A stretch of 64,000 bases of DNA from JBECKW01 sp040235505 (GTDB taxonomy: Bacteria > Desulfobacterota > Desulfobacteria > Desulfobacterales > JAFDDL01), in NCBI GenBank assembly GCA_040235505.1, contig JBECKW010000112.1:16711-80710 (forward strand). Reading direction: 5' to 3'. A model generated the notes under the pieces. It was not told where the DNA came from and did no database searches. It worked only from the letters and a program-made list of their open reading frames with translations. Below, piece after piece: positions 53,439 to 62,946 of the stretch (within the stretch, counting starts at the first letter, position 1; each line of letters starts with the position of its first letter). Made by a program: the position numbers and the translations under genes.

Positions 53439-54458
53439 TCATTTCTTCAGCTGATATTTCGCCACCGCCCGATTATGATCCTTTATGTTGGTCGAAAACT
53501 GATGGGTTCCGTCTTTTTTGGCAACAAAATAAAGATAGTCCGTATCGGCGGGATAAAGCGCCGCTTCAATGGCCGCTTCCCCGGGATTGGCGATGGGTCC
53601 TGCCGGAAGCCCCTTGATCCGGTATGTGTTATAGGGAGTTTTTTCGGAAAGCTGCTTCCGGGTAAGGTTCCCGTCGAAATTCTTAATTGCGTAAATGACC
53701 GTCGGATCGGATTCGAGCCGCATGCCGCGCTTCAGGCGGTTATGAAATACGGAGGAGATGAGAGGCCTTTCCCGGGCATCTCCGGTCTCCTTTTCAATCA
53801 TGGAGGCAAGGGTGACCACCTGATGAACCGAAAAACCGAGCTGCCTCGCCCGTTCAACACGCCGTGGGGTGAAGACGGTTCGGAATCGGGCCACCATGGT
53901 GGAAATTATTTTTTCAGCAGGTGTTCCTTTCGGGAAAAAATAGGTGTCCGGGAAAAGATATCCCTCGAAGCTTTCCGCCTCGATGCCCAGTTCATGCAAC
54001 AACCGCCTGTCCGAGAGGGCTTCCAGGAATGCGGCCCGATCCGTAATGCCGCTTGCTTCCACCAGATCCGCAATCTGGGCCATGGTATAGCCTTCGGGTA
54101 CGGTCAGGCGGTAGAGCACCACATCGCCCTTCACCAGCTTTTCCAGAATCTCGGAGGGACTCATGGCGGCGGAGAGCCGATATTCTCCGGCTTTGATTTT
54201 TTTATCGAACCTGTTCAGCCGGGAAAAAATTCGAAATTCCACAGGCCGGCAAATAATCCCATCTGTTGAAAGCATTCTGGCGATCTCGGAAACCCCCTGG
54301 CCCGGCTGCACAACAAACGTGAGGGCCTCGGCTTCAGATGCCGCCGGCGTCGATGCATACCGGTCCAGTTCATGAACCGCGACCAAAATGGAAGCCCCGG
54401 ACAAAAGAAGCAGCACCGCCAGTCCCCAGATTGTTCCTTTCAACATCTTACTGGGCAT
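53439..54458 (-). CDS. mltG: Endolytic murein transglycosylase MltG
   Basis: A 339-residue YceG-family protein with one N-terminal transmembrane helix (about 8-28), a LysM-like segment (FVVQPGQGVSEIARMLSTDG) and the catalytic region ASMIEKETGDARERPLISSVFHNRLKRGM with the conserved Glu, ending TYRIKGLPAGPIANPGEAAIEAAL. It cuts nascent peptidoglycan strands. The start is 54458 or 54446; GGAAAA lies upstream of the first. Confidence 0.94.
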   Translation of the reverse strand: MPSKMLKGTIWGLAVLLLLSGASILVAVHELDRYASTPAASEAEALTFVVQPGQGVSEIARMLSTDGIICRPVEFRIFSRLNRFDKKIKAGEYRLSAAMSPSEILEKLVKGDVVLYRLTVPEGYTMAQIADLVEASGITDRAAFLEALSDRRLLHELGIEAESFEGYLFPDTYFFPKGTPAEKIISTMVARFRTVFTPRRVERARQLGFSVHQVVTLASMIEKETGDARERPLISSVFHNRLKRGMRLESDPTVIYAIKNFDGNLTRKQLSEKTPYNTYRIKGLPAGPIANPGEAAIEAALYPADTDYLYFVAKKDGTHQFSTNIKDHNRAVAKYQLKK

Positions 54459-54460
54459 AT

Positions 54461-55621
54461 CTATATTTTCCTGGAGATCTTGTCGATAAATTCGAGATCC
54501 CGCTGCTGGGTATTCTTACTTCCGACGGCAAGGACTTCCACCTGTTGCTCCCGGGTTCTTCTGAAATACAAGCGGCCGTTATATGAAAACAATACTTCTA
54601 AAACCGTCTCTCTTCCCTTGCCGCTGAATACTTTCCGTTTGACGGGAACCTGGTCCGGTGCTTCGTTGAGCCTATGGATAACCTCTTCACACTTGATTCT
54701 CATATCTTCCGTAAGAGCGGTGAAGCCTTCCAGCGCTCGCTCATGGATAACGGTGTTTTTGTAAAGTGCACCGAAACGCCTGGCAATAACATCGGCTTGT
54801 TTTCCCTTCTGCGCACTGGTTTTTTTCAGCTCGACTTCATAATCTCGGATCTTCTCGCTGAGAATCTTTATTTCTTCCTCTTGCTGCGTCTGCTGCTGAA
54901 GGTTCCGCGTCAGCTTTTCATCGAGTTGAACGATTTCATTGAATAGTTCCGATTCGTTGCTTCCGGCCTTTCGTTTTTCCGCCTCGAGGGTTTTCTCCAA
55001 CCGATCCCTTTCCTCGGAAGCACGTTCCCAATCCGCTTTAAGCTCCGCAAGTCGCCTGGAAAATGCTTGCTCCTGCCCCTGAAGGCGCTGAATCTTCTCG
55101 TTCAGGAACGCTTCCTCCTGCTGCGTCTTTCGGATCCCGTCGCGATACGTGCCAAACAGGATCACTACCGCCAACAGCAGGTAGGTTCCTAAAATGATAT
55201 TCGGCAGCAAACGACCGAACAACAGTTCGACATCCACTGTAACCGACAATCCGTCATGCAGGAGAGAATAGTTCTCGGAAGCAATTTCAGGTGCTTCGTT
55301 CGGATGAGGTAGTGCAGTGACTGTTTCCACGGGTGCCGGATAGAGAAGCACTCCCTTTCCTGTCGTCACCCACACCGTGGCCCGCACTCCCCAGGAAAGG
55401 AGTTTCTGTCGCTTGAGATACCGATCGACATTGGAGTCGACGGCGTTTTTCAGCCGGACACTTCCCTGAAACAAAAGAGACGTATCGCCGACACAGCCCT
55501 GCTCGATATCATGAGTATATTTATGCCCCAGATAATGCTCAATCCCCCTGACCGTGAAGCCGTAGCATAGGGGGGGCAATAAAACGCACAGCACAATAAT
55601 CCGAAATGCGATATGCTTCAT
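54461..55621 (-). CDS. Membrane coiled-coil protein of unknown function
   Basis: A 386-residue protein. A first hydrophobic helix covers about 3-22 (IAFRIIVLCVLLPPLCYGF), an extracytoplasmic domain about 23-145, and a second helix about 150-168 (IILGTYLLLAVVILFGTY). A long Glu/Gln/Lys-rich coiled coil (about 172-310) follows, then a C-terminal domain of about 75 residues (VFSGKGRETVLEVLFSYNGRLYFRRTREQ). The topology resembles a sensor without HAMP or kinase domains. It overlaps no known family I can name. It precedes mltG by 2 bp in the same direction and follows a sigma-54 activator gene on the same strand. The start at 55621 has AGGA 5 bases upstream; 55651 is possible. Confidence 0.7.
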   Translation of the reverse strand: MKHIAFRIIVLCVLLPPLCYGFTVRGIEHYLGHKYTHDIEQGCVGDTSLLFQGSVRLKNAVDSNVDRYLKRQKLLSWGVRATVWVTTGKGVLLYPAPVETVTALPHPNEAPEIASENYSLLHDGLSVTVDVELLFGRLLPNIILGTYLLLAVVILFGTYRDGIRKTQQEEAFLNEKIQRLQGQEQAFSRRLAELKADWERASEERDRLEKTLEAEKRKAGSNESELFNEIVQLDEKLTRNLQQQTQQEEEIKILSEKIRDYEVELKKTSAQKGKQADVIARRFGALYKNTVIHERALEGFTALTEDMRIKCEEVIHRLNEAPDQVPVKRKVFSGKGRETVLEVLFSYNGRLYFRRTREQQVEVLAVGSKNTQQRDLEFIDKISRKI

Positions 55622-55651
55622 GAATTCCTGTTCCAGGCCATCGTCCGACAT

Positions 55652-55952
55652 GCCGCTTCTTCAGGTTGAAAAACATGCCGATTTCCCGGTCTGTGGACAG
55701 CACCACCTGAAGTTTCTTTAATATCGACGGGTTCGATCCGGCATCCTTCACACACCCCGGAAGAATATAGCCTAGTTGCATCGTTTTTTCAATGAAGGGC
55801 AATTCCTTTCCCGAGGCAACAAAAAGGGCGATGCATTTCCACATCGCCCCGAAGATCCAACGGTAATTATATGGCGCATACAATTTTTAGCATCATAACC
55901 ACTTGAATTAAAATACAATATAGTAATTTGAGACCATATGAATCCGGAGACA
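55652..55952. other. Intergenic region with a terminator, no supported gene
   Basis: A 114-codon minus-strand frame (55539-55883) runs through this region, but its only plausible ATG lies inside the terminator hairpin at 55821-55850 and no ribosome binding site is present, so it is not called. Confidence 0.4.
55821..55850 (-). terminator. Terminator of the sigma-54 activator gene
   Basis: On the minus strand, an 8-bp stem (GGGCGATG / CATCGCCC, 8-base loop) is followed by five Ts, about 100 bp past the stop of the gene at 55953. Confidence 0.75.
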
Positions 55953-57341
55953 TCAACCTGGCAGGCCGTCTTGTGCCCTATGCTTTCGCCAGCGGGGATG
56001 GGTGATACCGAATTTTTTTATTTTATAATTCAGTGCCCTGGGACTTATTCCCAGGCGCTGAGCGGCATCTTTCTGAATCCACAGGCATTCGGCCAGCGTT
56101 TCCCGGATCATCTCTTTTTCTTTTTCCTCCAGGGATGTGGGTGGCGTATAAAGCCGGCCAACAGCTTTCGGCCTGGGCAATGATGAATCCGGTGATAAAA
56201 GACTATCCGCCTGAATCATCGGCCCCTCTTCGAGAATGACGGCCCGTTCCAGCGTATTGGCAAGCTGACGAATATTTCCCGGCCATTCATGGGAAGTAAT
56301 CACATCCATAGCCGCCGAAGTGATGGTCAACGGTTTCTTGCCTAAAGAACGGCAGATTTTTACGAGTAGCATTGATGTCAACGATTCCAGGCATTCACGG
56401 CGCGCCCGCAAGGGAGGAAGACTCAAGTTCAGAACGTTGATCCGGTAATAGAGATCCTCCCGAAAAGTACCTTCTGAAACCAATTGCAGTAGATTTCTGT
56501 TGGTAGCGGCGATTACCCTGACATCCGAATGAATGGTCTGGTTCCCGCCGACCCGCTCAAAAGCTTTGTCTTCCAGGATCCGAAGCATTTTCGCCTGAAG
56601 ACTCAATCCCATCTCGCCGATTTCATCCAGAAAAAGCGTACCGCCGTGGGCCTGTTCGAATCTTCCGATCCGGACCTTGTCGGCACCGGTGAAAGCACCC
56701 TTTTCATGGCCGAAAAGTTCGCTCTCCAGAAGGGTTTCGGGAATATTGGCACAATTGACTTTCACAAACGGCTTTTCCCGGCGAGGGCTGTTGAAATGGA
56801 TGCTTCCGGATAAAAAACTTTTACCCGTCCCGGTTTCACCGGTCATCAGGATGGTGCCCTCGGTCTTGGAAAATTTTTCCAGGTTTTTCAGAATTGCCTT
56901 CATGGCCGGGCTCTCGGCCACAATGCGGCTGAAATCATAGACGGCATCCTGTTCGTGTCGCAGATAATCAATCTCGTTTTTCTGACTTCGTTCCTCCAGT
57001 GCCTGCTTGATCAGATGATGCACCCGTGCCAGGGAATACGGCTTGGTAATAAAATCATAGGCGCCCAGCTTTATGGTTTTTACTACCAGTTCTGTAGTTT
57101 CACTCCGGCTGGTGACAATTACGGGTGTGTTCGGCATCGCTGTCTTGAAGCTTTTAAGCAGTTCCATGACCCCTGTGGCCCCGGAGGCCATATCGAAAAT
57201 AACTGCATCGTACTGTTTCGATTTCGCCGATTTCAGGGCATCCCTGCCATCCTGGAAACTGATATCGAACGTGGGCGAAAAAGTTTCCGTCAAAAGCCGT
57301 TGACAGGCTGTATCTTCCTCTAAAACAAGAAGCCGTTTCAT
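55953..57341 (-). CDS. NtrC-family sigma-54 response regulator
   Basis: A 462-residue protein. The receiver domain (1-115) has the phosphoacceptor D50 in YDAVIFD. The AAA+ domain (about 130-370) has Walker A GETGTGKS, the sigma-54 contact GAFTGA and Walker B GGTLFLDEIGEM. A Fis-type helix-turn-helix lies at about 415-450 (ETLAECLWIQKDAAQRLGISPRALNYKIKK). It activates sigma-54 promoters. No cognate histidine kinase is adjacent; the membrane coiled-coil protein downstream is a conceivable but unproven partner. Confidence 0.95.
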   Translation of the reverse strand: MKRLLVLEEDTACQRLLTETFSPTFDISFQDGRDALKSAKSKQYDAVIFDMASGATGVMELLKSFKTAMPNTPVIVTSRSETTELVVKTIKLGAYDFITKPYSLARVHHLIKQALEERSQKNEIDYLRHEQDAVYDFSRIVAESPAMKAILKNLEKFSKTEGTILMTGETGTGKSFLSGSIHFNSPRREKPFVKVNCANIPETLLESELFGHEKGAFTGADKVRIGRFEQAHGGTLFLDEIGEMGLSLQAKMLRILEDKAFERVGGNQTIHSDVRVIAATNRNLLQLVSEGTFREDLYYRINVLNLSLPPLRARRECLESLTSMLLVKICRSLGKKPLTITSAAMDVITSHEWPGNIRQLANTLERAVILEEGPMIQADSLLSPDSSLPRPKAVGRLYTPPTSLEEKEKEMIRETLAECLWIQKDAAQRLGISPRALNYKIKKFGITHPRWRKHRAQDGLPG

Positions 57342-57680
57342 GGCGTTCGCCGCTCCCTATTTGTATCCGTCGAATTGCGGGCGACCGGTTGCCTGCAGCC
57401 GATTGAACGAATCGACCGATATCAGTTCTTAAAATATAAATTCTGAAAAGGGGCTGCCTCATACCTGGTGGATCAGCTTGAAATGGGGAGTCCGAGCGGC
57501 GGAATAGAAGGAGGATAGCCAGAGATCTGCGTGACGAGAACCGTACATTCAGCGTCTGTAATTTTCCCGTGGGAAATGGGAATACGTCCACCCCTTACAG
57601 TTTCGTAATTACATGATAGTCTACAGGCATCTTAATTGTAAAGAAAAAAGATCCGGAAAAGTGCCGAAGGGAATTGAAAT
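57342..57680. other. 339-bp intergenic region
   Basis: It separates metF from the sigma-54 activator, both on the minus strand. It should hold the activator's promoter, but no -35/-10 or -24/-12 pair was convincing. No gene or repeat is supported. Confidence 0.35.
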
Positions 57681-58556
57681 CTATCGATCCACGCGTTCCA
57701 GAACATCCGGAATTTTGTCCTCCCACCCCATGGTGGAGAGCATGACACCTCCAAAGCCCTCCTGCCGGATACGGAGAATTCCCTCCGAGGCGATCTTCAG
57801 GCATTCCTGAAGCTTATCGGGGGCTGTCTGGATCCGCTTGATCAGGTTATCGCTCAGGTGGGCCTGGGGCATATGACGGACGATATACCGGGCCATACCA
57901 AGAGATTTGAGGAATAAAACGGTAGGAATAATACAGGCCTCCAATTGACGGGCCCGGCTCAGAAACGGTTCGATCGCCCCAAGATCAAATACCGGTGGGA
58001 GAATGAAAAATCGAACACCCGCATCTATTTTTCGTTGCATGTCGTCAAGGGTCTGGTTCAGGGCGGATTCCTTTACACCCGCATCCGCGGCGGCACCCAT
58101 CAAAAACCTGGGAGATCCGGTCAAATCGACGCCCGCCAAATCCTTGCCGGCCTGAAGTGTTTTGACCGCATCCAATAGTGCCATCAGATCCAGATCGTAC
58201 ACCGCTCTGGCCTGATGATGGTCGCCATAGCTCGGCGCCTCTCCCTGCACCACCATGATGCTACCAATACCGCATGCACCGGCTGCCAGAAGATCCGCCT
58301 GAAGCGCAAGGCGATTTCGGTCCCGGCAGCATACCTGCATCACCGTTTGAAGGCCGTTATTTTGAAGAATCAGGGCGGCGCCTAGAGCGCTCATTCGCAT
58401 GACCGCGTTGCCCATCTCAGGAACGATAAAAGCATCGACCTTACCTTTTACACGCACAGCGTTTTCCACCATCAATGTGACATCGGTGCCTTTGGGCGGA
58501 TCCATTTCAGCCAAAATAACGAACTCATTTGCCGCAAGCTTCCTTTCCAGATTCAT
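57681..58556 (-). CDS. metF: Methylenetetrahydrofolate reductase family (short MetF)
   Basis: A 291-residue TIM-barrel protein with EMDPPKGTD near the N-terminus, TVMQVCCRDRNRLALQADLLAAG and RKIDAGVRFFILPPVFDL, matching the MetF family. It is close to the short MetF (about 290-310 residues) found in acetogens and sulfate reducers, where it reduces methylene-THF in the Wood-Ljungdahl pathway. GGGAGGAATTCGT precedes the ATG. MetV and other pathway genes are not adjacent, so anabolic use in methionine synthesis is equally possible. Confidence 0.88.
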   Translation of the reverse strand: MNLERKLAANEFVILAEMDPPKGTDVTLMVENAVRVKGKVDAFIVPEMGNAVMRMSALGAALILQNNGLQTVMQVCCRDRNRLALQADLLAAGACGIGSIMVVQGEAPSYGDHHQARAVYDLDLMALLDAVKTLQAGKDLAGVDLTGSPRFLMGAAADAGVKESALNQTLDDMQRKIDAGVRFFILPPVFDLGAIEPFLSRARQLEACIIPTVLFLKSLGMARYIVRHMPQAHLSDNLIKRIQTAPDKLQECLKIASEGILRIRQEGFGGVMLSTMGWEDKIPDVLERVDR

Positions 58557-58766
58557 ACGAATTCCTCCCGGTCTCGCGGTTAACGGCAGCAGGTTTGTGG
58601 TTAGGCGATAGTTTATGAATGGCGTTTATTTCATAAATTTCTATATAATCGCAGGTCCGAAAGAGTCAAGAGAAATAATCGTGCCCGGCTTTCTCTGCTG
58701 CTGTTGACGGTTGGATAGAATTCATGCAAAACTGAATCAATACCTGTAAAAAGGGGGCACACTGCC

Positions 58767-59489
58767 ATCACCGCCTTAAAAGAGCAAATATCCATCATCA
58801 TTCCCGTTTTAAACGAAGCGGATATTATTAGCCGGACCCTGCAACAATTTTCGAATAATCCGTCTGAAAGTCCTCCATATGAAATCATTGTCGTTGACGG
58901 CGACCCTTCGGGCGGCACCATCAAAACCCTCATCGACCGGCGTGTCAAAACCACCATCGCACCCAGGGGGCGTGCCTCGCAGATGAACCGGGGCGCCTTT
59001 ATGGCGTCAGGGGGAATTCTTCTCTTTCTGCACGCGGACACCCTCCTGCCAATAGGTGCTCTATCGAAAATTTCCGCAGCTCTCTCCGGCACCTCAGCCG
59101 CCTGGGGCGCCTTTAATTTGGGAATCGCTTCAAATCGACCTGCATTTCGCCTAATCGAAACCCTTGTCCGGATCCGGACTCGCCTGACCCGAATTCCTTA
59201 TGGAGACCAGGCCGTTTTCATGACCCAGCGCCTGTACCATCGCGTAGGGGGATTTCCTGAAATCCCCATTATGGAAGATGTCGCATTGATTCGCCGGATA
59301 AAAAAACAGAACGCCATGGTGCACCTGATTCCGGACAAAGTCAGCACTTCCCCCCGTCGCTGGGAAACGGAAGGTATTTTATATTGCACACTTCGGAATT
59401 GGTTTCTCCTAACCTGCTACCTGCTCGGAGCACGTCCCGAAACGCTCGAAAAATATTACCGGCCAAGACAACCTCGTAAAAAGAAATGA
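58767..59489 (+). CDS. TIGR04283-type glycosyltransferase, start codon unclear
   Basis: A GT2-type protein of about 240 residues with ISIIIPVLNEADIISRTL, EIIVVDGDPSGG, RGRASQMNRGAF, LLFLHADTLLP and EDVALIRRIKK, matching TIGR04283. The reading frame is open from 58719 but contains no ATG, GTG or TTG before the conserved core; the first ATG is at 58983, after the NTP-binding motif. An ATC at 58767, preceded by AAGGGGG, is a guess. Start use or a lesion is unresolved (see findings). A repeat arm begins exactly at its stop codon. Confidence 0.7.
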   Translation: MTALKEQISIIIPVLNEADIISRTLQQFSNNPSESPPYEIIVVDGDPSGGTIKTLIDRRVKTTIAPRGRASQMNRGAFMASGGILLFLHADTLLPIGALSKISAALSGTSAAWGAFNLGIASNRPAFRLIETLVRIRTRLTRIPYGDQAVFMTQRLYHRVGGFPEIPIMEDVALIRRIKKQNAMVHLIPDKVSTSPRRWETEGILYCTLRNWFLLTCYLLGARPETLEKYYRPRQPRKKK

Positions 59490-59545
59490 ACGCTCAACGT
59501 CCAACATCCAGGTAAGCGCAGACTCCGATTGGAGGATGAGTTCTG
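59488..59545. repeat. Single arm of the CATCCAACGTC word-repeat family
   Basis: GAACGCTCAACGTCCAACATCCAG (59488-59511), then a core resembling the inner segment of the element at 11904 (TGGAGGATGAG...TCTGTTTTA). No inverted second arm was found within 300 bp. The repeat starts inside the TGA stop of the glycosyltransferase gene. Confidence 0.7.
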
Positions 59546-59680
59546 TTTTAAAAAGGCGACTTAAAATATTCGCTTGTTTTTGAGCCAATTTCAAAACAAT
59601 CGCCGCCACATTTTTATAGGGGGCAATTCTGGATGAAAACATTAGAGGGAGCGCAGATAATGCGCGACATTTTCTCGGGG

Positions 59681-59726
59681 TCGCTATCGGTATCGGGATC
59701 GCTATCGAGCCTTTTTCGATCCCGAT
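59681..59726. repeat. Word-repeat with hairpin, word like TCGCTATCGG
   Basis: TCGCTATCGGTATCGGGATC-type words are followed by a perfect 10-bp inverted partner (ATCGGGATCG at 59692-59701, CGATCCCGAT at 59717-59726). It lies in the gap before the crotonase gene. Confidence 0.75.
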
Positions 59727-59888
59727 GACATCGTCACATCTGATATGCCATCGCTCTGCCGCCAAACCCCTTGTCAATTGCATTGAAACCCATTAAGGTA
59801 GATATTCACTGTGTCTTTATGGTTTTATCGCCTTTGTTTTCTCCGATCATCAACCGTTTCCGCATTAAGAAAAAGAGGGGAGAAAGAA

Positions 59889-60680
59889 ATGAGCTACAGC
59901 ACCATCACTTTTGAAATCAAAGATCGGATTGCCATTATCACCTTCAATCGGCCGGCGGTTCTGAACGCGCTGAACAAGGAGCTGATCGACGAACTCTGGC
60001 ACGCCTTCGACGCCGTTTCGGAGAATGAAGACATTCGCGTGCTTGTTTTGACAGGTGCCGGTCCGAAATCCTTCATGGCCGGAGCGGACATCTCGGAACT
60101 GGCCAAAATGAGCCCTCTCCAGGCAAAAGCCCTCACGGAGCGGGTGCATGCACTCTTCTTAAAGCTCGAAGCATTGTCCCAACCGGTCATCGCCGCCGTC
60201 AACGGGTTTGCCTTGGGCGCCGGAAACGAAATCGCGATGGCCTGTGATTTTATCTACGCGTCGGAGACAGCAAAATTCGGCATGCCTGAAATCAACCTCG
60301 GTCTCATACCGGGCTATGGCGGTACCCAGCGGCTGCCAAGACTGATTGGGAAAAGCCTCGCCAAGGAAATGATTTTTACCGGAAAAATGATCGGTGCGGC
60401 GGAAGCTGATAAGATCGGGGTAGTCAACCGGGTTCTCCCGCCGGACGCACTGATGGAAGAAGTCATGAAAACGGCCAACATCATTGCAGACAAGGGGCGT
60501 GTAGCCCTTCGGGCAGCCAAGCAGGCGGTGGATGCAGGGGCCAATGCGGATCTTCGGACCGGCATCAGTATCGAGATAAACAATTTTGCCATGGCAATGG
60601 CAAGTCCGGATGCTAAGGAAGGAACGCGGGCATTTCTGGAAAAGCGGAAACCGGACTTTAAAGGCCGCCTCCGGGATTGA
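59889..60680 (+). CDS. Enoyl-CoA hydratase/isomerase (crotonase) family
   Basis: A 263-residue crotonase. It has IAIITFNRPAVLNALNKELIDEL, AGADISELAKM, FALGAGNEIAMACDFIYASETAKFGMPEINLGLIPGYGGTQRL, with the two Glu residues (NEIAMAC and MPEINLG) in the positions that add water in true hydratases. It is likely a short-chain enoyl-CoA hydratase in beta-oxidation. The start at 59889 is chosen for GGGAGAAAGAA directly upstream; the longer frame to 59811 has none. Confidence 0.92.
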   Translation: MSYSTITFEIKDRIAIITFNRPAVLNALNKELIDELWHAFDAVSENEDIRVLVLTGAGPKSFMAGADISELAKMSPLQAKALTERVHALFLKLEALSQPVIAAVNGFALGAGNEIAMACDFIYASETAKFGMPEINLGLIPGYGGTQRLPRLIGKSLAKEMIFTGKMIGAAEADKIGVVNRVLPPDALMEEVMKTANIIADKGRVALRAAKQAVDAGANADLRTGISIEINNFAMAMASPDAKEGTRAFLEKRKPDFKGRLRD

Positions 60681-60694
60681 TCTACGGACGATTG

Positions 60695-62062
60695 TTATCC
60701 TTCCGATATCGGAAGCAATATCTCCACCAGGAGACCATCGCCATCTGAAACGTTGGACACCGTTATCGTGCCGCCATGCACGAGAACCGATCGCTCGGTA
60801 ATGGCCAAACCGATCCCTGTGCCTCCCGTAAGACGGCCGCGGTCGTCTTCCACGCGGTAAAAGGGCTTGAAAACCTTACCGAGGGCGGCCTCCGGCACAC
60901 CGGGCCCATGATCACGGACCCGCAGAACGGCGAATTTTCTTTCGTCTATTTCCTGCCGCAGCAAGCTGACTTCAACGCTGGTGCCTTCATTCGTGTATCG
61001 AATGGCGTTTCGAATGACATTTTCAATTGCCCTGAGCAGCATCTCCTCTGAGCCGTTGACAACCACCTCTTCGCAGGTGACAATCTTCACCAGCCTGTTT
61101 CTGTCTCTGGCTTCAAAGTCGGAATCTTCAACAATGCTTTCCACGAGACCCGCGAGGTTGATTGGCTCCTTTTCGATTTTTTCGGTGCCGCTTTCCAGCA
61201 GCGTGAGGGTAAGCAGTTCACTGATGAGTTCGTTCAGCCGTTCGGATTCGCGTTCAATCCGGTCCAGCGCATTGCCCGGATTTTCTTTTGAGTTCCGGCG
61301 TGCCAGTTCCAGGGCAACATTGAGCCTGGCAAGGGGAGAGCGAAGCTCGTGGGAGATATCCCGGAGAAGCCGCTGCTGGGCGTCCACCAGCGCTTCGATC
61401 CGTTCCGCCATGGTATCGAAATCCCACCCCAGGTCGGCGATTTCATCCTTTCGAATCTCCAGAATCGAACCGACCCGTGTGGCCAGCGCACCGCCGGCAA
61501 ACCGGCGGGTCGCCTTTCTGAGTTGTAATATGGGTCTTGTCAGGGATCTGGCCAATAGATAGCTGAAAAGGCCGGCAACAATAAACGACATGGCAAGCCG
61601 AAGCCCCAGAAACTCCGGCTGGAAAAATTGCTCCATGGGCATCGGTGGCGGCAATTCGGCCAGAACGGTATAGTCATCCCCCAGGGCCGCTGCATACCAT
61701 ACCCCCCGGGCACTGGGGGTATCCGACGCCATGCCGGTGGCAGCGGCGGTGATCGCCGTATGCCGGCCTTCGAACGTGACATTCTGACGGCCGGAAAGGG
61801 GCCCCCGGGACCCTTTGAAAAGGTAGATGGATACTCGGTTCTCCCGTTCGAAGTCGTCGCATGCATGTCCCAGCGCGGGCGGACCGTCTTTTTCATAAAT
61901 CTCGATAAAGCTTTTACCGGCATTAATGACTTTTTCCGAGTATCGGTTAATGGAGATAGACTTCGGATCAACTTTAAGGGAGAGGGCCGCGCTGATCACC
62001 CCGATAAAAGCGGAGGCAAGCCAGAACCAGAGGAATATCTTTGAAAAGAGGGTCCTTCTCAC
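60695..62062 (-). CDS. CpxA-like sensor histidine kinase
   Basis: A 455-residue kinase. TM1 is about 8-29, the periplasmic domain about 30-150, TM2 about 152-172, and HAMP follows to about 225. The phosphoacceptor is His238 in RDISHELRSPLARL. The ATPase domain has NVIRNAIRYTNEG (N box), RVRDHGPGVPE (G1) and GGTGIGLAITERSV (G2). Sequence and layout are CpxA-like. It is translationally coupled to the response regulator upstream. An envelope-stress role is inferred from similarity. Confidence 0.93.
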   Translation of the reverse strand: MRRTLFSKIFLWFWLASAFIGVISAALSLKVDPKSISINRYSEKVINAGKSFIEIYEKDGPPALGHACDDFERENRVSIYLFKGSRGPLSGRQNVTFEGRHTAITAAATGMASDTPSARGVWYAAALGDDYTVLAELPPPMPMEQFFQPEFLGLRLAMSFIVAGLFSYLLARSLTRPILQLRKATRRFAGGALATRVGSILEIRKDEIADLGWDFDTMAERIEALVDAQQRLLRDISHELRSPLARLNVALELARRNSKENPGNALDRIERESERLNELISELLTLTLLESGTEKIEKEPINLAGLVESIVEDSDFEARDRNRLVKIVTCEEVVVNGSEEMLLRAIENVIRNAIRYTNEGTSVEVSLLRQEIDERKFAVLRVRDHGPGVPEAALGKVFKPFYRVEDDRGRLTGGTGIGLAITERSVLVHGGTITVSNVSDGDGLLVEILLPISEG

Positions 62063-62793
62063 GAATCCGCAGCCTCGGCAGATTGTGTGGCAGCAGGTGC
62101 CGACAACGCATACAGGTACCCGATGCCGCGGATCGTTTTAATACGCTCGATACCACCTACATCATGCCCGAGTTTTCTGCGAAGGCTGCTGACGTGAACA
62201 TCCAGACTGCGATCATATGGGGAAAGCGTGCGGCCCAATACCTTTTTGCTCAAATCGGCCCGGGCCACGACCTGTCCCGCCATTCGAAGCAGCTCTTCCA
62301 GGAGGTTGAACTCGATGGAAGTCATCTCCACGAGTTCTCCCATCTGACGAACCGTTCGTGTCGCCGTGTCCAACTCAATGTCGCCAATCTCTAGCCGCCC
62401 CTGGGTTGTTCTCTCCCCCTCACCCGTAGCCGGTGAAATTCTCCGCCCGACGGCCCGAATGCGGGCAACGAGTTCCCGGGGGTTGAAAGGCTTCGGCAGA
62501 TAATCATCCGCCCCCATCTCGAGTCCGACAATCCGATCCACATCATCCCCCCGGGCCGTCAGCATCAAAACGGGAATTCTGGACTTTGCCCGAATACGTC
62601 GAAGTACCTCGAAACCGCTGATGCCGGGCAGCATGACATCCAACACCACGAAGTCGTGTTCTCCGGACAGGGCTCTTTCAATACCCGGCTCCGGACTGAA
62701 AACCGTCTCGATCTGAACACCCTCCGGCTTTAAATAATCTGTAAGAAGCTCGCAAAGCTCTCTGTCGTCGTCTATTAAAAGGATTCGGAGCAT
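62059..62793 (-). CDS. OmpR/CpxR-family response regulator
   Basis: A 244-residue protein. The receiver domain has the acidic pair LLIDDD and phosphoacceptor D52 in FVVLDVMLPG, plus LMLTARGDDVDRIVGLEMGADDYLPKPFNPRELVAR. A C-terminal winged helix (about 140-240, SLDVHVSSLRRKLG...IKTIRGIGYLYAL) is typical of OmpR/PhoB. The start at 62793 is set by family N-termini; the frame stays open to 62835 and an ATG at 62808 is possible. It overlaps the kinase gene by 4 bases. Confidence 0.94.
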   Translation of the reverse strand: MLRILLIDDDRELCELLTDYLKPEGVQIETVFSPEPGIERALSGEHDFVVLDVMLPGISGFEVLRRIRAKSRIPVLMLTARGDDVDRIVGLEMGADDYLPKPFNPRELVARIRAVGRRISPATGEGERTTQGRLEIGDIELDTATRTVRQMGELVEMTSIEFNLLEELLRMAGQVVARADLSKKVLGRTLSPYDRSLDVHVSSLRRKLGHDVGGIERIKTIRGIGYLYALSAPAATQSAEAADS

Positions 62794-62946
62794 CGATTTT
62801 TTTACCATCCCTTTCGCCCCCCCGGCGCACTGCACGTTCGTTTCTGTCGTTCAAGGAAAAGCCAATGATCGCGGCTATTTTACCCTAAAATGCGCATCCA
62901 TGCTGTTAAGAATTGTTAAGCCTATATTGTATGTTATTTAAGATGG

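Noticed and set aside
55539..55883. 114-codon minus-strand frame
   Set aside because: Its internal start lies in a terminator hairpin, there is no ribosome binding site, and it overlaps the coiled-coil gene.
57154..57591. Minus-strand 145-codon frame upstream of the sigma-54 activator
   Set aside because: It overlaps the receiver domain of the activator in another frame and is Arg/Ser/Pro-rich shadow sequence.
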